From: Enterovibrio sp051650965
Lineage (GTDB): Bacteria; Pseudomonadota; Gammaproteobacteria; Enterobacterales; Vibrionaceae
NCBI GenBank assembly: GCA_051650965.1
Contig: JBOFRL010000041.1
Coordinates: 47,173 to 111,172 of the forward strand
Direction: 5' to 3'
Length of the DNA stretch: 64,000 nucleotides
Shown piece after piece: positions 24,314 to 33,861 of the stretch. The position numbers and the translations under genes were made by a program. Position 1 is the stretch's first letter, and every line of letters begins with the position of its first letter. Below the pieces are notes generated by a model. The model saw nothing but the letters and a program-made list of their open reading frames with translations, made no database searches and was not told the DNA's origin.

Positions 24314-25643
24314 CGTCAACCTCGCGCCAGCGGATCTGCCCAAGGAAGGCGGCCGCTTTGATTTGCCGATTGCGCTAGGGATCATCGTTGCTTCTAACCA
24401 GCTGCGCTCAGAGATATTACAAGATCATGAATTTATTGGGGAACTTGCGCTGTCAGGCGAGCTTCGCGCAGTGAAAGGCGCATTATCCGCCGCGATCACC
24501 ACTCACCACGCGCACAAAAAGCTCATTATTCCGCAAGCAAACTTGGAGCAAGTTGCGCTGCTTAGTGACAGTTCACACCTCGCTGCCGCCGATCTCAACT
24601 CCGTCTGCAGCTATCTTGCGCAAAAAACGCAGCTGCTATCGTGCCAAATTGCACCGCAAGAAGCGACGCCAGAGCCAGCGCTGTGTTTGCAAGACATTAT
24701 CGGCCAGCAGCAAGGCAAGCGCGCGCTAGAAATCGCCGCGGCCGGCGGCCACAATTTGCTGCTGCTCGGCCCTCCCGGCACGGGAAAAACCATGCTTGCC
24801 ATGCGCTTAAGCGGCCTGCTGCCACCGATGAATGACGACGAAGCGCAGCAAACCGCGTCAATTTACTCGCTTACTGACTCGATTTTGCAGCACAATAATT
24901 GGCGCACGCGCCCGTTTCGCATGCCGCATCACTCAAGCTCGCTGGCCGCCTTGATTGGCGGCGGGTCAATTCCCAAGCCTGGGGAAATTTCACTTGCCCA
25001 TAACGGCGTACTTTTTTTAGATGAGTTGCCCGAATTTGAAAGACGCGCTCTCGACGCGCTGCGCCAGCCCATAGAATCTGGGGAGATAGTCATTTCAAGG
25101 TCGCGCAGTAAAATCAATTTTCCTGCGAAATTTCAACTGATTGGCGCTTTAAACCCCTGCGTTACCGGCTACACACAAGGGCCGCAAGCGCGCCAAAGCA
25201 CGCCGCAAGCCGCGCTTCGCTACCTAAGCAAGCTCTCTGGCCCATTTTTGGATCGCTTTGATTTAGCTGTAGATATGCCGGTATTGGCTAAAGGCGTGCT
25301 TTCTGCACCACGGCTTGAAGATCGCGGCGCCAGCAGCGAAGTGGTGCGCCAGCGCGTAGCGCGGGCACGTTTGCGCATGCTAACTCGCGCAGGAAAATTG
25401 AACTGTGAACTCAGCAGCCAAGAGCTTAGCCACCTATTAACTCTCAAAGAGGCACAGTTTCTAGAAAATGCCATCCACCAACTTGGTTTGTCGGTGCGCG
25501 CTTATCACCGCCTGATCAAAGTGGCACGCACCATCGCCGATCTTAATGAAGAAGAAAACATCCAGCATCCGCATCTTGTTGAAGCACTTAGTTATCGGGC
25601 CATGGATAACCTTTTAAAGCAGCTCATGATGCAGATAAGCTAA
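24312..25643 (+). pseudogene. comM: comM, 3' fragment (disrupted by the island)
   Basis: The remaining 443 codons of ComM. Frame resumes at 24312 as TVNLAPADLPKEGGRFDLPIALG, precisely where the 5' fragment stopped; 66 + 443 gives 509 residues, the normal ComM length. The Mg-chelatase-type AAA+ core is intact: Walker A GPPGTGKTML, Walker B LFLDELPEF, and the RPIESGEI and NPCVTGY regions, then the C-terminal helical domain. It has no native start; a TTG or internal ATG could at most give an N-truncated protein. No other damage is visible, so precise excision would restore a functional gene. Confidence 0.93.
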
Positions 25644-25678
25644 CAAAAAAAGCAACCGCGCTAGATGCACGGTTGCTC
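25643..25678 (-). terminator. Terminator of dsbA (and comM end)
   Basis: Inverted repeat AGCAACCG / CGGTTGCT, with a long T-run on the minus-strand side (A-run at 25644-25651). It lies between the converging comM and dsbA genes. Confidence 0.8.
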
Positions 25679-25701
25679 AATGTTCAAGCAGATCAATGAA
25701 C

Positions 25702-26304
25702 TTACTTAGTTAACAAATAGTTAACTAGCTCAAAATACTCAGCTTCATTTTTTAGATTTTGTGGAGTCAGGTGGTACTTACCATTCACAACCACCGCAGG
25801 AACGCCGCGCAGTCCTGACTGCTCAAATGTTTTATCATAGCGATTTGCTTCTGCATTAACCGCAAAGCTGTTGTAAGCGCCATCAAACTCTTCGGCGCTA
25901 ACACCTTGATCAATAAAGATTTGACGCACCTGCGCCTCATCGGTCAACGGCTTTCTTTGCACTTGAATGTGGTTAAAAATCGCCGCGCTAACTTTAGATT
26001 TAACATTCAACAGCTCCGCCGTAGCATGCGCCTTATTAAGAACAACGCCCATTTTTCCACCCATGATCGAGGTGTGATTTTCAATAAAGGCAGTACCAGC
26101 TGGAATTTTTTGCTTTAGCTGCGCCATCAAAGGCTGGCTGGTAAAGCAGTACGGGCAGTAGTAAGAGAAAAACTCTGTTACCGTCGGCTTTGTCGTCTTC
26201 GCCGACTTAAGCACTTGATAATCTTGACCTTCTTTAAATGTCGCCGCATGAGCCGACACGCTTATGACTGCCGCTGCAGTTAACATGATCAATTTTTTTA
26301 ACAT
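25702..26304 (-). CDS. dsbA: Thiol:disulfide interchange protein DsbA
   Basis: Periplasmic oxidase that forms disulfide bonds in exported proteins, for example type II secretion substrates and pilus parts. Start ATG at 26304 with GAGG upstream; 200 residues. Signal peptide residues 1-20 (ending AHA|A). Thioredoxin fold with active site CPYC (the motif reads YYCPYCF; DsbA of E. coli has CPHC) near residue 53, an inserted helical domain, and the cis-Pro loop GLRGVPAVVV near residue 170. The Tyr in CPYC is also common in marine DsbA-like proteins. DsbA itself is the likely call, though a DsbL-type paralogue is possible. Confidence 0.88.
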   Translation of the reverse strand: MLKKLIMLTAAAVISVSAHAATFKEGQDYQVLKSAKTTKPTVTEFFSYYCPYCFTSQPLMAQLKQKIPAGTAFIENHTSIMGGKMGVVLNKAHATAELLNVKSKVSAAIFNHIQVQRKPLTDEAQVRQIFIDQGVSAEEFDGAYNSFAVNAEANRYDKTFEQSGLRGVPAVVVNGKYHLTPQNLKNEAEYFELVNYLLTK

Positions 26305-27060
26305 TTTTGCCTCACTGAATAAAATTTGCCCGCACAAGCAAGCAGTAATAAAACTCGTCAACGCTGTTGCCGTCGTGAAAAGCGCCGGCGCCACTAAACC
26401 GCTAGCAGATCAAACAAAACCGCGCAGCACACCACGCATTTTCGCAACCACTGATCTATAGACAGATATTTTTCGTAAGTATCCAAAAAATACAATAAGT
26501 TATCTTGCACCTGACTATTTATATGCGCTATGCAACAAATAAACTAGCGCTAACCGATGGAAAAAACAGTCATTTTTTTGAAAATAGGGCTAAGCACAAA
26601 CAAAGATAGTAATTGCTCGGCTATCGATTATATAATTCTGCGCGCCTTGCAAGCTCCCCAGCCGCAGTTTTTGCGCCTTTGGCAAGCTACGCCGCTCCAC
26701 ATCACAGCCGATGCCACACATCAATAAACCTAAAATAATCAAAAAGCAATTTTCTGTGATGATCTGCCAACAACCTAACCAAGAAGACTGAAAATTTAAT
26801 TGGCGCATGTATAGTGCCTCACGACTTGGCACTGACAGCGAGTTTTTGATTTTTCTAAAGATAGTCCATGTAAGAAACTGTCTGCCAACTCCACAGATGA
26901 GTCAGCAAAAAACAACGAGGTAGCCAGAAGCAGCACAACAAATGATCAGAAAACAAAATCTTGCGTTGCTTCCTATCTCACATTTTGCTAAAAGCCATAC
27001 AAACAGAACTCTAGTTATATCACTTTGTATTCAGTAGTAGATTTTTAAGGGAACACAAAC
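26305..27060. other. Long intergenic region, with a doubtful lipoprotein ORF
   Basis: About 750 bp between divergent genes. The minus strand holds a frame ending at 26590; read from a TTG near 26735 it would give a ~48-residue product beginning IILGLLMCGIGCDVERR, which resembles a short lipoprotein signal, but no ribosome binding site supports it. The right part holds the promoter of the DUF2796 gene (AGGGA lies before its ATG). No RNA gene or repeat recognised. Confidence 0.3.
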
Positions 27061-27579
27061 ATGAAAGCAGTACCTCTTCTTATCGCTCTAGCAACCTTTA
27101 GTTCATTCGCAGCACAAGCAAGCACAAGCACTTACGCGCATGGCCAAGGCGTGCTCAATTTATCGCTGGACAAAAATATTTTAACGATCGATTTCCACGC
27201 CCCAGCCGATACGCTAGTTGGTTTTGAGCACATTCCAACTACAGTGCAAGAAAAAGCACAATTTGCCAGCACTAAAGCGCGTCTACTGCTGAAAGATGTT
27301 CTTTTCCAATTCAATGCTGAAGCAAAATGCAGCTTGCGCGATCAAGCACTTACCGAGCCAAAAGCGGCGAACGTGCCAAGCAAAAACCCAGCGATCACCC
27401 ACTACACCATGGGCGCAACTTACAGCTACGAATGCAAAAACCCACATAAAATCAATCAGCTAGCTGTTACTTTGTTCGATATTTATCCAAAAATGGATCG
27501 CATTATGGTGAGAGATGCCGCGGGCGCAAACAAAAGCCAAGGCAAACTGACTCGCGCTAAAAACAAAATTACTTGGTAA
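27061..27579 (+). CDS. DUF2796 (ZrgA-like) periplasmic protein
   Basis: 172-residue secreted protein: signal peptide residues 1-20 (ending AQA|S), then the DUF2796 N-terminal pattern AHGQGVLNLSLDKNILTIDFHAPADTLVGFEH and a second strand-rich part with two Cys. Family members such as ZrgA bind zinc in the periplasm and help zinc uptake through a His-rich central stretch. Here that stretch is missing; only scattered His residues remain, so zinc storage is doubtful. No zinc-uptake genes are adjacent. Function inferred only from family. Confidence 0.75.
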   Translation: MKAVPLLIALATFSSFAAQASTSTYAHGQGVLNLSLDKNILTIDFHAPADTLVGFEHIPTTVQEKAQFASTKARLLLKDVLFQFNAEAKCSLRDQALTEPKAANVPSKNPAITHYTMGATYSYECKNPHKINQLAVTLFDIYPKMDRIMVRDAAGANKSQGKLTRAKNKITW

Positions 27580-27783
27580 TTTCACAGGCGATCTGGAGTT
27601 TGCTTCAGATCGCACTTCCCTCTTTTTTCCAATTCCCTCTTCCAACCAAACTACATACACAACATTTATCTTATAAAACAATAAGTTGAGCACAAAAAAC
27701 GGCTTTGTCTTCCCAAAGCGAAAATAGGTAAAGAAAAACACAAATGATATGCTGCTCACTGGTTATAAAAAAACGGAGTTTGC

Positions 27784-28155
27784 ATGAACTGGTATCTGTC
27801 TGTTTTAAAAAAATATGTCTGCTTTAGCGGCCGCGCACGGCGTAAAGAATTTTGGTATTTTACCTTGATCAACGTGTTGATCACGGCGGCACTTGCCTTT
27901 ACCGATCAAAAATTGGGACTTTTTTATCCCCAAGTAGGAATTGGTGTATTGAGCGCCATCTATACGCTGATCACGCTGCTGCCGAGCACAGGTGTTTTGA
28001 TGCGCCGCTTGCACGACACGGGGCGTAGCGCTTGGTGGGGCTTGATCACGTTGATCCCGCTGCTTGGCGCCGTCGTGCTGCTGGTACTGCTAGCACAAAA
28101 TAGCCAAACTGGTGACAACAAATATGGCAGCGACCCAAAGAATGAGTCGCCGTAA
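27784..28155 (+). CDS. DUF805 family membrane protein
   Basis: 123-residue integral membrane protein with the DUF805 signatures: N-terminal 'NWYLSVLKKYVCFSGRARRKEFWYF', a second helix, the 'LMRRLHDTGRSAWWGL' motif near residue 78, and a last helix, followed by a polar tail with GDNKYG. Four hydrophobic segments are apparent. Common, function unknown (YhaH/YhaI type). ATG at 27784 follows ACGGAG. Confidence 0.88.
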   Translation: MNWYLSVLKKYVCFSGRARRKEFWYFTLINVLITAALAFTDQKLGLFYPQVGIGVLSAIYTLITLLPSTGVLMRRLHDTGRSAWWGLITLIPLLGAVVLLVLLAQNSQTGDNKYGSDPKNESP

Positions 28156-28183
28156 TGTCAGTGCAAATTACTGTACTGGATAA

Positions 28184-28211
28184 AAAAAGGCTAAGAAAAT
28201 CTTAGCCTTAT
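28184..28211 (-). terminator. Bidirectional terminator between DUF805 and META genes
   Basis: Inverted repeat AAGGCTAAGA / TCTTAGCCTT with AAA loop. The long A-run on its left gives a T-run in minus-strand transcripts from the META-domain gene; right side is weaker. Confidence 0.85.
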
Positions 28212-28218
28212 CTTGCCA

Positions 28219-28869
28219 TTACTTTTGCTCTGGCGCAGCTTCTGGAGCTGACTCAGCAGCTGGAGCTGGTTGCACAGCTTCTGCAGGCGCAGCAGCTGCA
28301 GACTCAGCAGCAGCTGGCTCTGCGGCGGCTTCTTCAGCCACTGGAGCTGGCTGCGTTGGCGCTGCTGGGTGTGGAGCTACTTTATCCGCAGGTGGATTTG
28401 CCGCAGGCTGCGTAGAATCTGCAGGCGTTGCTTCCAATGTTGCAGGCTCACCAGCAGCAGGCGCTGCTAACGCGTTAAACGTAAGCAAAGCTTTTTTGTT
28501 GGCGTCGCTTAGGATCAGTTTTTTGCCTTCAATGCTGAAAGTGCCAACTTTTTGCAATGTTTGCAAAAACTCGCTCTCTTTTTGCATCGCTTCAGGCTCA
28601 CATGCCATGCGCGTTGATCCAAAATCGCTCAACGTTAACACGCCATTTTTAGGGCTAGCCGCGCCAGCAAAATAACGGTTACAGCCAGCTTTACCAACCA
28701 ATTTGCCATCAACAAGAGCAAGCGTGAACGCATCAGCGCTTGCACCTTCTAACTGCCAATTAGATTGTTGCAGTTGAGTTAAAGATGCTTCAGATTTCAT
28801 TTCGCAACCCACCATTCCCATAGCGGCTACCAAAGTTACAACGGGGATCAATTTTTTTTTCACTGCCAT
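28219..28869 (-). CDS. META-domain (HslJ-like) lipoprotein with Ala/Pro-rich tail
   Basis: 216-residue predicted lipoprotein. Lipobox GMVGC near residue 22. Residues ~30-130 form a META/HslJ domain with the typical 'WQLEG', GCNRYFA and FGSTRMAC motifs; the domain is linked to heat-shock or novobiocin tolerance in HslJ, exact role unknown. Residues ~135-216 are an alanine, proline and glutamate repeat-like tail (AAPAEA, QPAPAAE) which probably spans the periplasm or peptidoglycan and is not part of HslJ. AGAAGG precedes the ATG. Confidence 0.8.
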   Translation of the reverse strand: MAVKKKLIPVVTLVAAMGMVGCEMKSEASLTQLQQSNWQLEGASADAFTLALVDGKLVGKAGCNRYFAGAASPKNGVLTLSDFGSTRMACEPEAMQKESEFLQTLQKVGTFSIEGKKLILSDANKKALLTFNALAAPAAGEPATLEATPADSTQPAANPPADKVAPHPAAPTQPAPVAEEAAAEPAAAESAAAAPAEAVQPAPAAESAPEAAPEQK

Positions 28870-29056
28870 TTACCTTCTAAACAAATTGCGCTAATTGATT
28901 TTATTAAAAAAAAGTATCTTGTTTATATTACATGATGTTCTAAAAAATTGCTTGTTTGCTACTTACAAGTCGCCGATCCTGAATCTTTACTTGCGCCACG
29001 CATCAAGCATGCCTAAAATCTCGCCTCTTTTATCCCTCAATACAATTGGAGAACAC

Positions 29057-29629
29057 GTGAACGCAAGCGACAAATTGGCCAATCCAGCACCGCTAGGGCT
29101 TATGGGATTTGGCATGACAACCATCCTTCTAAATATTCACAACGCAGGATTTTTTCCTATTAGTTCCATGATCTTAGCCATGGGACTGTGCTACGGCGGA
29201 CTTGCACAAATTATAGCTGGCATTATGGAATATAAACGCGGCAATACTTTTGGTGTTACCGCATTTATCTCTTATGGCACATTTTGGTGGAGCTTGGTTC
29301 TCTTGTTGATCATGCCAAACATGGGATTAACAGAAGCAACGCCACACGCTTACATGGGTTGGTACTTGCTGATGTGGGGCATTTTCACGCTCTTTATGCT
29401 TTTTGGCACAGTCAATTACCCGCGCGCAAAACAATTTGTCTTTGCCTCTTTAGTTGTATTGTTCTTCCTGTTGGCACTGCGCGATTTCACTGGCAGCGTC
29501 GTGATCGGAACGATTGCTGGATTTGAAGGGATCATCTGTGGTGCAAGCGCCATTTATTTGGCGATGGCGACGATCCTTAACGAGCAGTACGGCCGCACAG
29601 TTTTACCTATCGGCGAGAAGAAAAAATAA
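29057..29629 (+). CDS. satP: Acetate/succinate transporter (SatP/GPR1-FUN34-YaaH family)
   Basis: 190-residue inner-membrane protein, six hydrophobic segments. The family signature NPAPLGLMGFGMTT stands near residue 8, and 'FGVTAFISYGTFWWSL' and 'GWYLLMWGIFTLFM' match SatP. E. coli SatP (188 residues) imports acetate and succinate with protons. The start is taken as GTG at 29057 with GGAGA upstream, which begins right before the signature; a longer frame extends 54 codons upstream without support. Confidence 0.88.
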   Translation: MNASDKLANPAPLGLMGFGMTTILLNIHNAGFFPISSMILAMGLCYGGLAQIIAGIMEYKRGNTFGVTAFISYGTFWWSLVLLLIMPNMGLTEATPHAYMGWYLLMWGIFTLFMLFGTVNYPRAKQFVFASLVVLFFLLALRDFTGSVVIGTIAGFEGIICGASAIYLAMATILNEQYGRTVLPIGEKKK

Positions 29630-29653
29630 TAACGCTGACAATAAAACGCATAC

Positions 29654-29682
29654 AAAAAGGCAGCGAGGCTGCCTTTTTTATT
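29654..29682 (+). terminator. Terminator of satP
   Basis: Inverted repeat AAAAGGCAGC / GCTGCCTTTT with GAG loop and flanking A and T runs; can also serve the converging mrcA gene. Confidence 0.88.
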
Positions 29683-29717
29683 ATTGTGCTTTTTAGAATG
29701 GCTTGTTGGCCAAACGA

Positions 29718-32144
29718 TTAGAACAGTTCGTCGGTTGCGCTGGCAACGCCGCTTGGGCGCGTAGTGCTTGCGCCGTAACGGGTTGGCTCAGTACCTGCGG
29801 CGAAATACTCCATCATGGTACCTTCACCCTCTTGGCGAGTAAGCAGGCCGGTGCGACGGTCGATGCGCACTTGCACAATACCGCTCGGCACCACCTTTGT
29901 CTGCTCCGGAACACTGGCAAGCTCGCGCTTCATAAAGCTGATCCAAGCTGGCTGCGCGCTTTTACCGCCCGCTTCTGCGCCAAAAATCGGATCATTTAAG
30001 CTTTCGTAACGCGAGGTGTAACCCAGATTGCGGCTGTGATTATCAAAGCCAATCCAAGTACTTACCACCAATTTCGGGGCAAAACCGACATACCAAGCAT
30101 CTTTTGAGTCGTTGGTTGTACCTGTTTTTCCGCCAATATCACGACGGTTTAACACTTTCATGGCACGCCAGCCCGTTCCCATCCATGCTGATTTGTCTTT
30201 CCAGCTGCCGCCGCCCCAAATGTTGGCTTCAAGCATTTCGCGCACCAAAAAGGCATTTTTGTCGCTGATCACGCGCTCAGCGCTAACCGTCGCCTCGCAT
30301 TTGCCGCCAGCGCACTCTTGTGGTGATAACGCGGTGTAAATGCGCTCGCCTGTCGCCGTTTCAACCCTTTTCACCCAATAGCTTTGCACGTAATAGCCGC
30401 CATTTGCGAACACACCAAAACCTTGCGCCATCTGCAGCGGCGTCAAATTGCCGGCGCCCAATGCAAGAGGCTCCGCGCGCGGCAGTTCGCTCGCTTTAAA
30501 GCCAAAGCGGGTCAAAAAATCAATCGTATTATCAAGACCAATTTGGCGCAGTAGACGAATTGCCATCACGTTTTTAGAACGCGCCAGCCCTTGACGAGCT
30601 GTCAGCGGGCCGTCGTACACTGCTGGTGAGTTTTTCGGCCGCCAAGCGACGCCGCTTCCCGCATCCCAATGGTTAATCGGCGCATCATTAATGAGCGTTG
30701 CCAACGTGATGCCATGCTCTAAGCCAGCTGAATAGATAAACGGCTTGATGCTTGAACCCACTTGACGTACGGACTGCGTCACGCGGTTGAATTTGCTGTG
30801 CGCAAAACTAAAGCCGCCCACCAGCGCTTTGATAGCACCCGTGTCAGGCGATGTGACCACAAATGCGGTGTTAGCGTCAGGCACTTGGCTCAAACGCCAG
30901 CGCTCACCTGCGCGGCGCACCCAAATTTGCTGCCCACTGGCGAGCACGTCGCTCGGCCTTTGCGGCGGCTTGCCTTGCAAGTTGTCGCTTTTAAATGGCC
31001 GCGCCCACAGCATATCTTCCCAAGCGATATCTCTATTTCCGCCCATGGTTTGTACTTTCGCGCTTTTTTCGCCAACGCTTAGCACAACCGCAGGCAAAAG
31101 GCGTCCGTAAACCGGCTGCTCAGCCAGATGTTTTCTGATCTGTCCTGCACTCCACGCAGGCGTACCCGCTTGCCAAAGACGCGCCGTCGCCCCGCGATAG
31201 CCATGGCGCTCATCGTAAGCAAAAAGATTGTCGAGCGCCGCATTTTCCGCATTTAGCTGCGTTTTAGAGTTGATGGTTGTGTAGATCCGATAACCCGACT
31301 CATAAACCTCTTCGCCAAACTGCTCAACGGCCCAAGAGCGTGCCATTTCAGCCACATACGGCGCATTGAGTTCAATTTCGGCCGAATGATAGCTGGCCAC
31401 AATCGGCTCATTTTTTGCCGAGGCAAATTGCGCAGAGTCAATGTAACCTTCTTCAAGCATGCGCTGCAGCACCACATTGCGGCGCGCAGTGGCACGACTT
31501 AGCGAATGCAGCGGGTTCATGGTGGACGGCGCTTTTGGCATACCGGCTAACATCGCCACTTCGCTCAATGTCAGCTGATCTAGACTTTTGTCAAAATAAA
31601 CCCTTGCCGCCGCACCAAATCCATAAGCACGATATCCTAGAAAAATTTTATTAACGTATAGCTCTAAGATCTCTTGCTTAGAAAGCTGTTGCTCAATGTG
31701 GATGGCGATAAAGGCTTCTTTTACTTTACGCATCAACTTGCGTTCATTATTTAAGAAGAAATTTCGCGCTAACTGCTGCGTGATAGTACTGGCGCCTTGC
31801 GTGGCGTTGCCCGAGGTTGCTGCAATGTAGACGGCGCGAGCAATACCAATAGGATCAAGGCCATAATGCTCGTAAAAGCGGCTGTCTTCAGTCGCTATCA
31901 GCGCGTTAATGAGCTGCTGCGGGATATCGGAGAACTTAACTGGGATCCTTCTTTTTTCGCCAAATTGCGCGATAAGTTTGCCATCCTCGCTGTAAATTAG
32001 CATCGGAGTTTGTAATTTAACGTCCTTTAATGTGGCCACATCTGGCAATTCTGGCCTAACATGCAAATACAACGCATAAATGGATCCGACTCCTAATAGC
32101 ACACTCACAATTGCTAGCAGCAATAGTCTTATAATGATTTTCAC
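29718..32144 (-). CDS. mrcA: Penicillin-binding protein 1A
   Basis: Bifunctional inner-membrane enzyme that polymerises glycan strands and cross-links peptidoglycan. 808 residues, slightly shorter than E. coli PBP1a (850). One N-terminal membrane helix (residues ~5-27). Glycosyltransferase domain: IATEDSRFYEHYG (catalytic Glu ~87) and ASTITQQLARN (~123). OB-like insert follows. Transpeptidase domain: SxxK is SSIK in 'QVGSSIKPF', SxN is SKN in 'ARSKNVMA', KTG is in 'GKTGTTNDSKD'. It is divergent from pilM, the conserved mrcA/pilMNOPQ layout of gammaproteobacteria. Confidence 0.95.
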   Translation of the reverse strand: MKIIIRLLLLAIVSVLLGVGSIYALYLHVRPELPDVATLKDVKLQTPMLIYSEDGKLIAQFGEKRRIPVKFSDIPQQLINALIATEDSRFYEHYGLDPIGIARAVYIAATSGNATQGASTITQQLARNFFLNNERKLMRKVKEAFIAIHIEQQLSKQEILELYVNKIFLGYRAYGFGAAARVYFDKSLDQLTLSEVAMLAGMPKAPSTMNPLHSLSRATARRNVVLQRMLEEGYIDSAQFASAKNEPIVASYHSAEIELNAPYVAEMARSWAVEQFGEEVYESGYRIYTTINSKTQLNAENAALDNLFAYDERHGYRGATARLWQAGTPAWSAGQIRKHLAEQPVYGRLLPAVVLSVGEKSAKVQTMGGNRDIAWEDMLWARPFKSDNLQGKPPQRPSDVLASGQQIWVRRAGERWRLSQVPDANTAFVVTSPDTGAIKALVGGFSFAHSKFNRVTQSVRQVGSSIKPFIYSAGLEHGITLATLINDAPINHWDAGSGVAWRPKNSPAVYDGPLTARQGLARSKNVMAIRLLRQIGLDNTIDFLTRFGFKASELPRAEPLALGAGNLTPLQMAQGFGVFANGGYYVQSYWVKRVETATGERIYTALSPQECAGGKCEATVSAERVISDKNAFLVREMLEANIWGGGSWKDKSAWMGTGWRAMKVLNRRDIGGKTGTTNDSKDAWYVGFAPKLVVSTWIGFDNHSRNLGYTSRYESLNDPIFGAEAGGKSAQPAWISFMKRELASVPEQTKVVPSGIVQVRIDRRTGLLTRQEGEGTMMEYFAAGTEPTRYGASTTRPSGVASATDELF

Positions 32145-32342
32145 GTGGTCGTCCTGTGACTTACGGTAGACAAATAAAGTTACACTTGGCGCTAGTATAA
32201 AGACAACTGTCTAAAAAAATAATGGATTCGCAAGTGTTGTTGAGAAAAAAGCTATATTTATATTTCTTCACTTTGTCATAAAAGGCAGTGCGTTATTACT
32301 CATTCCTGCTATTTATGTTACTAAATAACGAGGAAAAATTTT

Positions 32343-33278
32343 TTGTTTACTTTAAATAACTCGCAGCTAACGCTGGGTATCGATATAGACAGCACTTGCG
32401 CTAGAGTGGCGCTATTAGAACGAAAAGGGAAAAAAATCAGCGTGCTTAATTTAATTAAGCAAGAGCGCAACGATTTACCTTTGGCTGATGTTTTGCAAAA
32501 AGTGAAAAGTTCGCTAAAAAAATCGCTGCCATTTCCTTACACGCTTCCCAAATTGCAAGCGATGGCAATTGCACCGCGCCACGTTATCACCAAACTTATC
32601 GCGCCTGCGGCAAATATTTCAGATCACGAGCAGCACGTATACATCGGGATGCAGCTTGCTGAAAATTTAGGGTTGCCGCTCGACGAGCTGCTTTACGATT
32701 ACAGCGCCCCCAGCACGCCAGAGCAGAAGATCACTGTTTACGCTTGCAAAAAAATCGCGATGAATGAATCGATTACAGCTTTAGAGCAAGCAAAATTTCA
32801 TTTATCCGTGTTAGAGCTGCAACAAAGCTCGCTGCTGCGGATCTACAAGCGCACCATCGATGATAACGATGAGAAAGCCTTACTCATTGATATTTCAAAT
32901 AATTACGCTCAGCTGTTGCTAGTTGATCCAGAAGAAAAATCAGATCAAGTTTTTTCCCGCGAAATATCATTGCCAAGCGCGCAGCAAGCAGACGACGCCT
33001 TAGCCTTTACCGAACTGCTAGCCGAAGAAATTTTGCATCAATATCAGAAGATCAAAGCGCTCAAGCCTTCGCTGAATGTCAGCTCGCTTTGGGTGAGCGG
33101 CAGCAATCTTAAACGGCTTGATCAAGAGATGCTACAACAATCAGTAAAATGGGACGTCCATCTTTTCAATCCGTTGCAATCATTTAATACAGCACATCTA
33201 CCCTCCGGCATCGTGCCTATGGAGTGGTCGACAGCCATAGGTCTTGCCTTGCGTGAGGACAATGATGCATCAAATTAA
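32343..33278 (+). CDS. pilM: Type IV pilus assembly protein PilM
   Basis: Cytoplasmic actin-like ATPase-fold protein that binds the N-terminus of PilN and links the pilus alignment complex to the cytoplasm. The start is TTG at 32343, behind GAGG, and gives 311 residues, somewhat shorter than usual PilM (~340-355). The first strand 'TLGIDIDSTCARVALLE' is the phosphate-1 motif of the actin fold. It is first of pilMNOPQ and overlaps pilN by 14 bp. Confidence 0.88.
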   Translation: MFTLNNSQLTLGIDIDSTCARVALLERKGKKISVLNLIKQERNDLPLADVLQKVKSSLKKSLPFPYTLPKLQAMAIAPRHVITKLIAPAANISDHEQHVYIGMQLAENLGLPLDELLYDYSAPSTPEQKITVYACKKIAMNESITALEQAKFHLSVLELQQSSLLRIYKRTIDDNDEKALLIDISNNYAQLLLVDPEEKSDQVFSREISLPSAQQADDALAFTELLAEEILHQYQKIKALKPSLNVSSLWVSGSNLKRLDQEMLQQSVKWDVHLFNPLQSFNTAHLPSGIVPMEWSTAIGLALREDNDASN

Positions 33279-33861
33279 CCTTTTGCCATGGCGGCACATG
33301 CAGCGCGAGCTGCGCGAAAAACAATTTAAATGGCGCCTTGGGATCACCATCGGCGGCTGCGCCATCGTTATGTTTGCTGTTTCACAATTCATGCAGCAGC
33401 GCCTCTCCTCGCAGCAGGCGATGCAGCAGCAAGTGCAGCAACAAGTAGAAAAGCTCGAACTTGAACTCAGCGCGATTTTAAAAAGCAAAAAAGAGTATCA
33501 AAAAGTAATGGAGCGCCTTGAGCTGATCAATACGCTGCAAAAACAGCGCAATAATGCAGTGCGGGTGTTCAACTTGCTGCCAGCCATTACCCCCAAAGGG
33601 ATCATGCTTGAAAAAGTGACCATGCAGCAAGGCATGATCACGCTCGAAGGGAGCAGTACGATTCAAGCTGATGTCGGAAAGTTGCTTGCGCAAATCGAGC
33701 AAAACTTGGCAGTACAAAATATTCGCATGCACTCGATTATCCATACTAAACAACGAGATGACGTAGAAGTGAATCGCTTTAAAGCCACTTTCAAGCTGCG
33801 CGAATATGTACAAGCGGCGCTTCCTGAGACAGAAAAAAAAGGGGGTAAAAATGGCCAATAG
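33265..33861 (+). CDS. pilN: Type IV pilus assembly protein PilN
   Basis: Inner-membrane protein of the pilus alignment subcomplex, paired with PilO. ATG at 33265 with AGGA five bases upstream; 198 residues. The N-terminus HQINLLPWR is the conserved PilM-binding INLLPWR motif. A membrane helix (residues ~22-42) is followed by a periplasmic coiled coil and a ferredoxin-like domain. Overlaps pilM before it and pilO after it. Confidence 0.93.
   Translation: MHQINLLPWRHMQRELREKQFKWRLGITIGGCAIVMFAVSQFMQQRLSSQQAMQQQVQQQVEKLELELSAILKSKKEYQKVMERLELINTLQKQRNNAVRVFNLLPAITPKGIMLEKVTMQQGMITLEGSSTIQADVGKLLAQIEQNLAVQNIRMHSIIHTKQRDDVEVNRFKATFKLREYVQAALPETEKKGGKNGQ

Noticed and set aside
26590..26832. 80-codon minus-strand frame with a lipobox-like stretch
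   Set aside because: No ribosome binding site and no family resemblance; kept only as a remark on the intergenic region.
30762..31110. Plus-strand frames of about 106 codons inside mrcA
   Set aside because: Antisense to the conserved transpeptidase domain coding sequence; Arg/Ser-rich shadow products.
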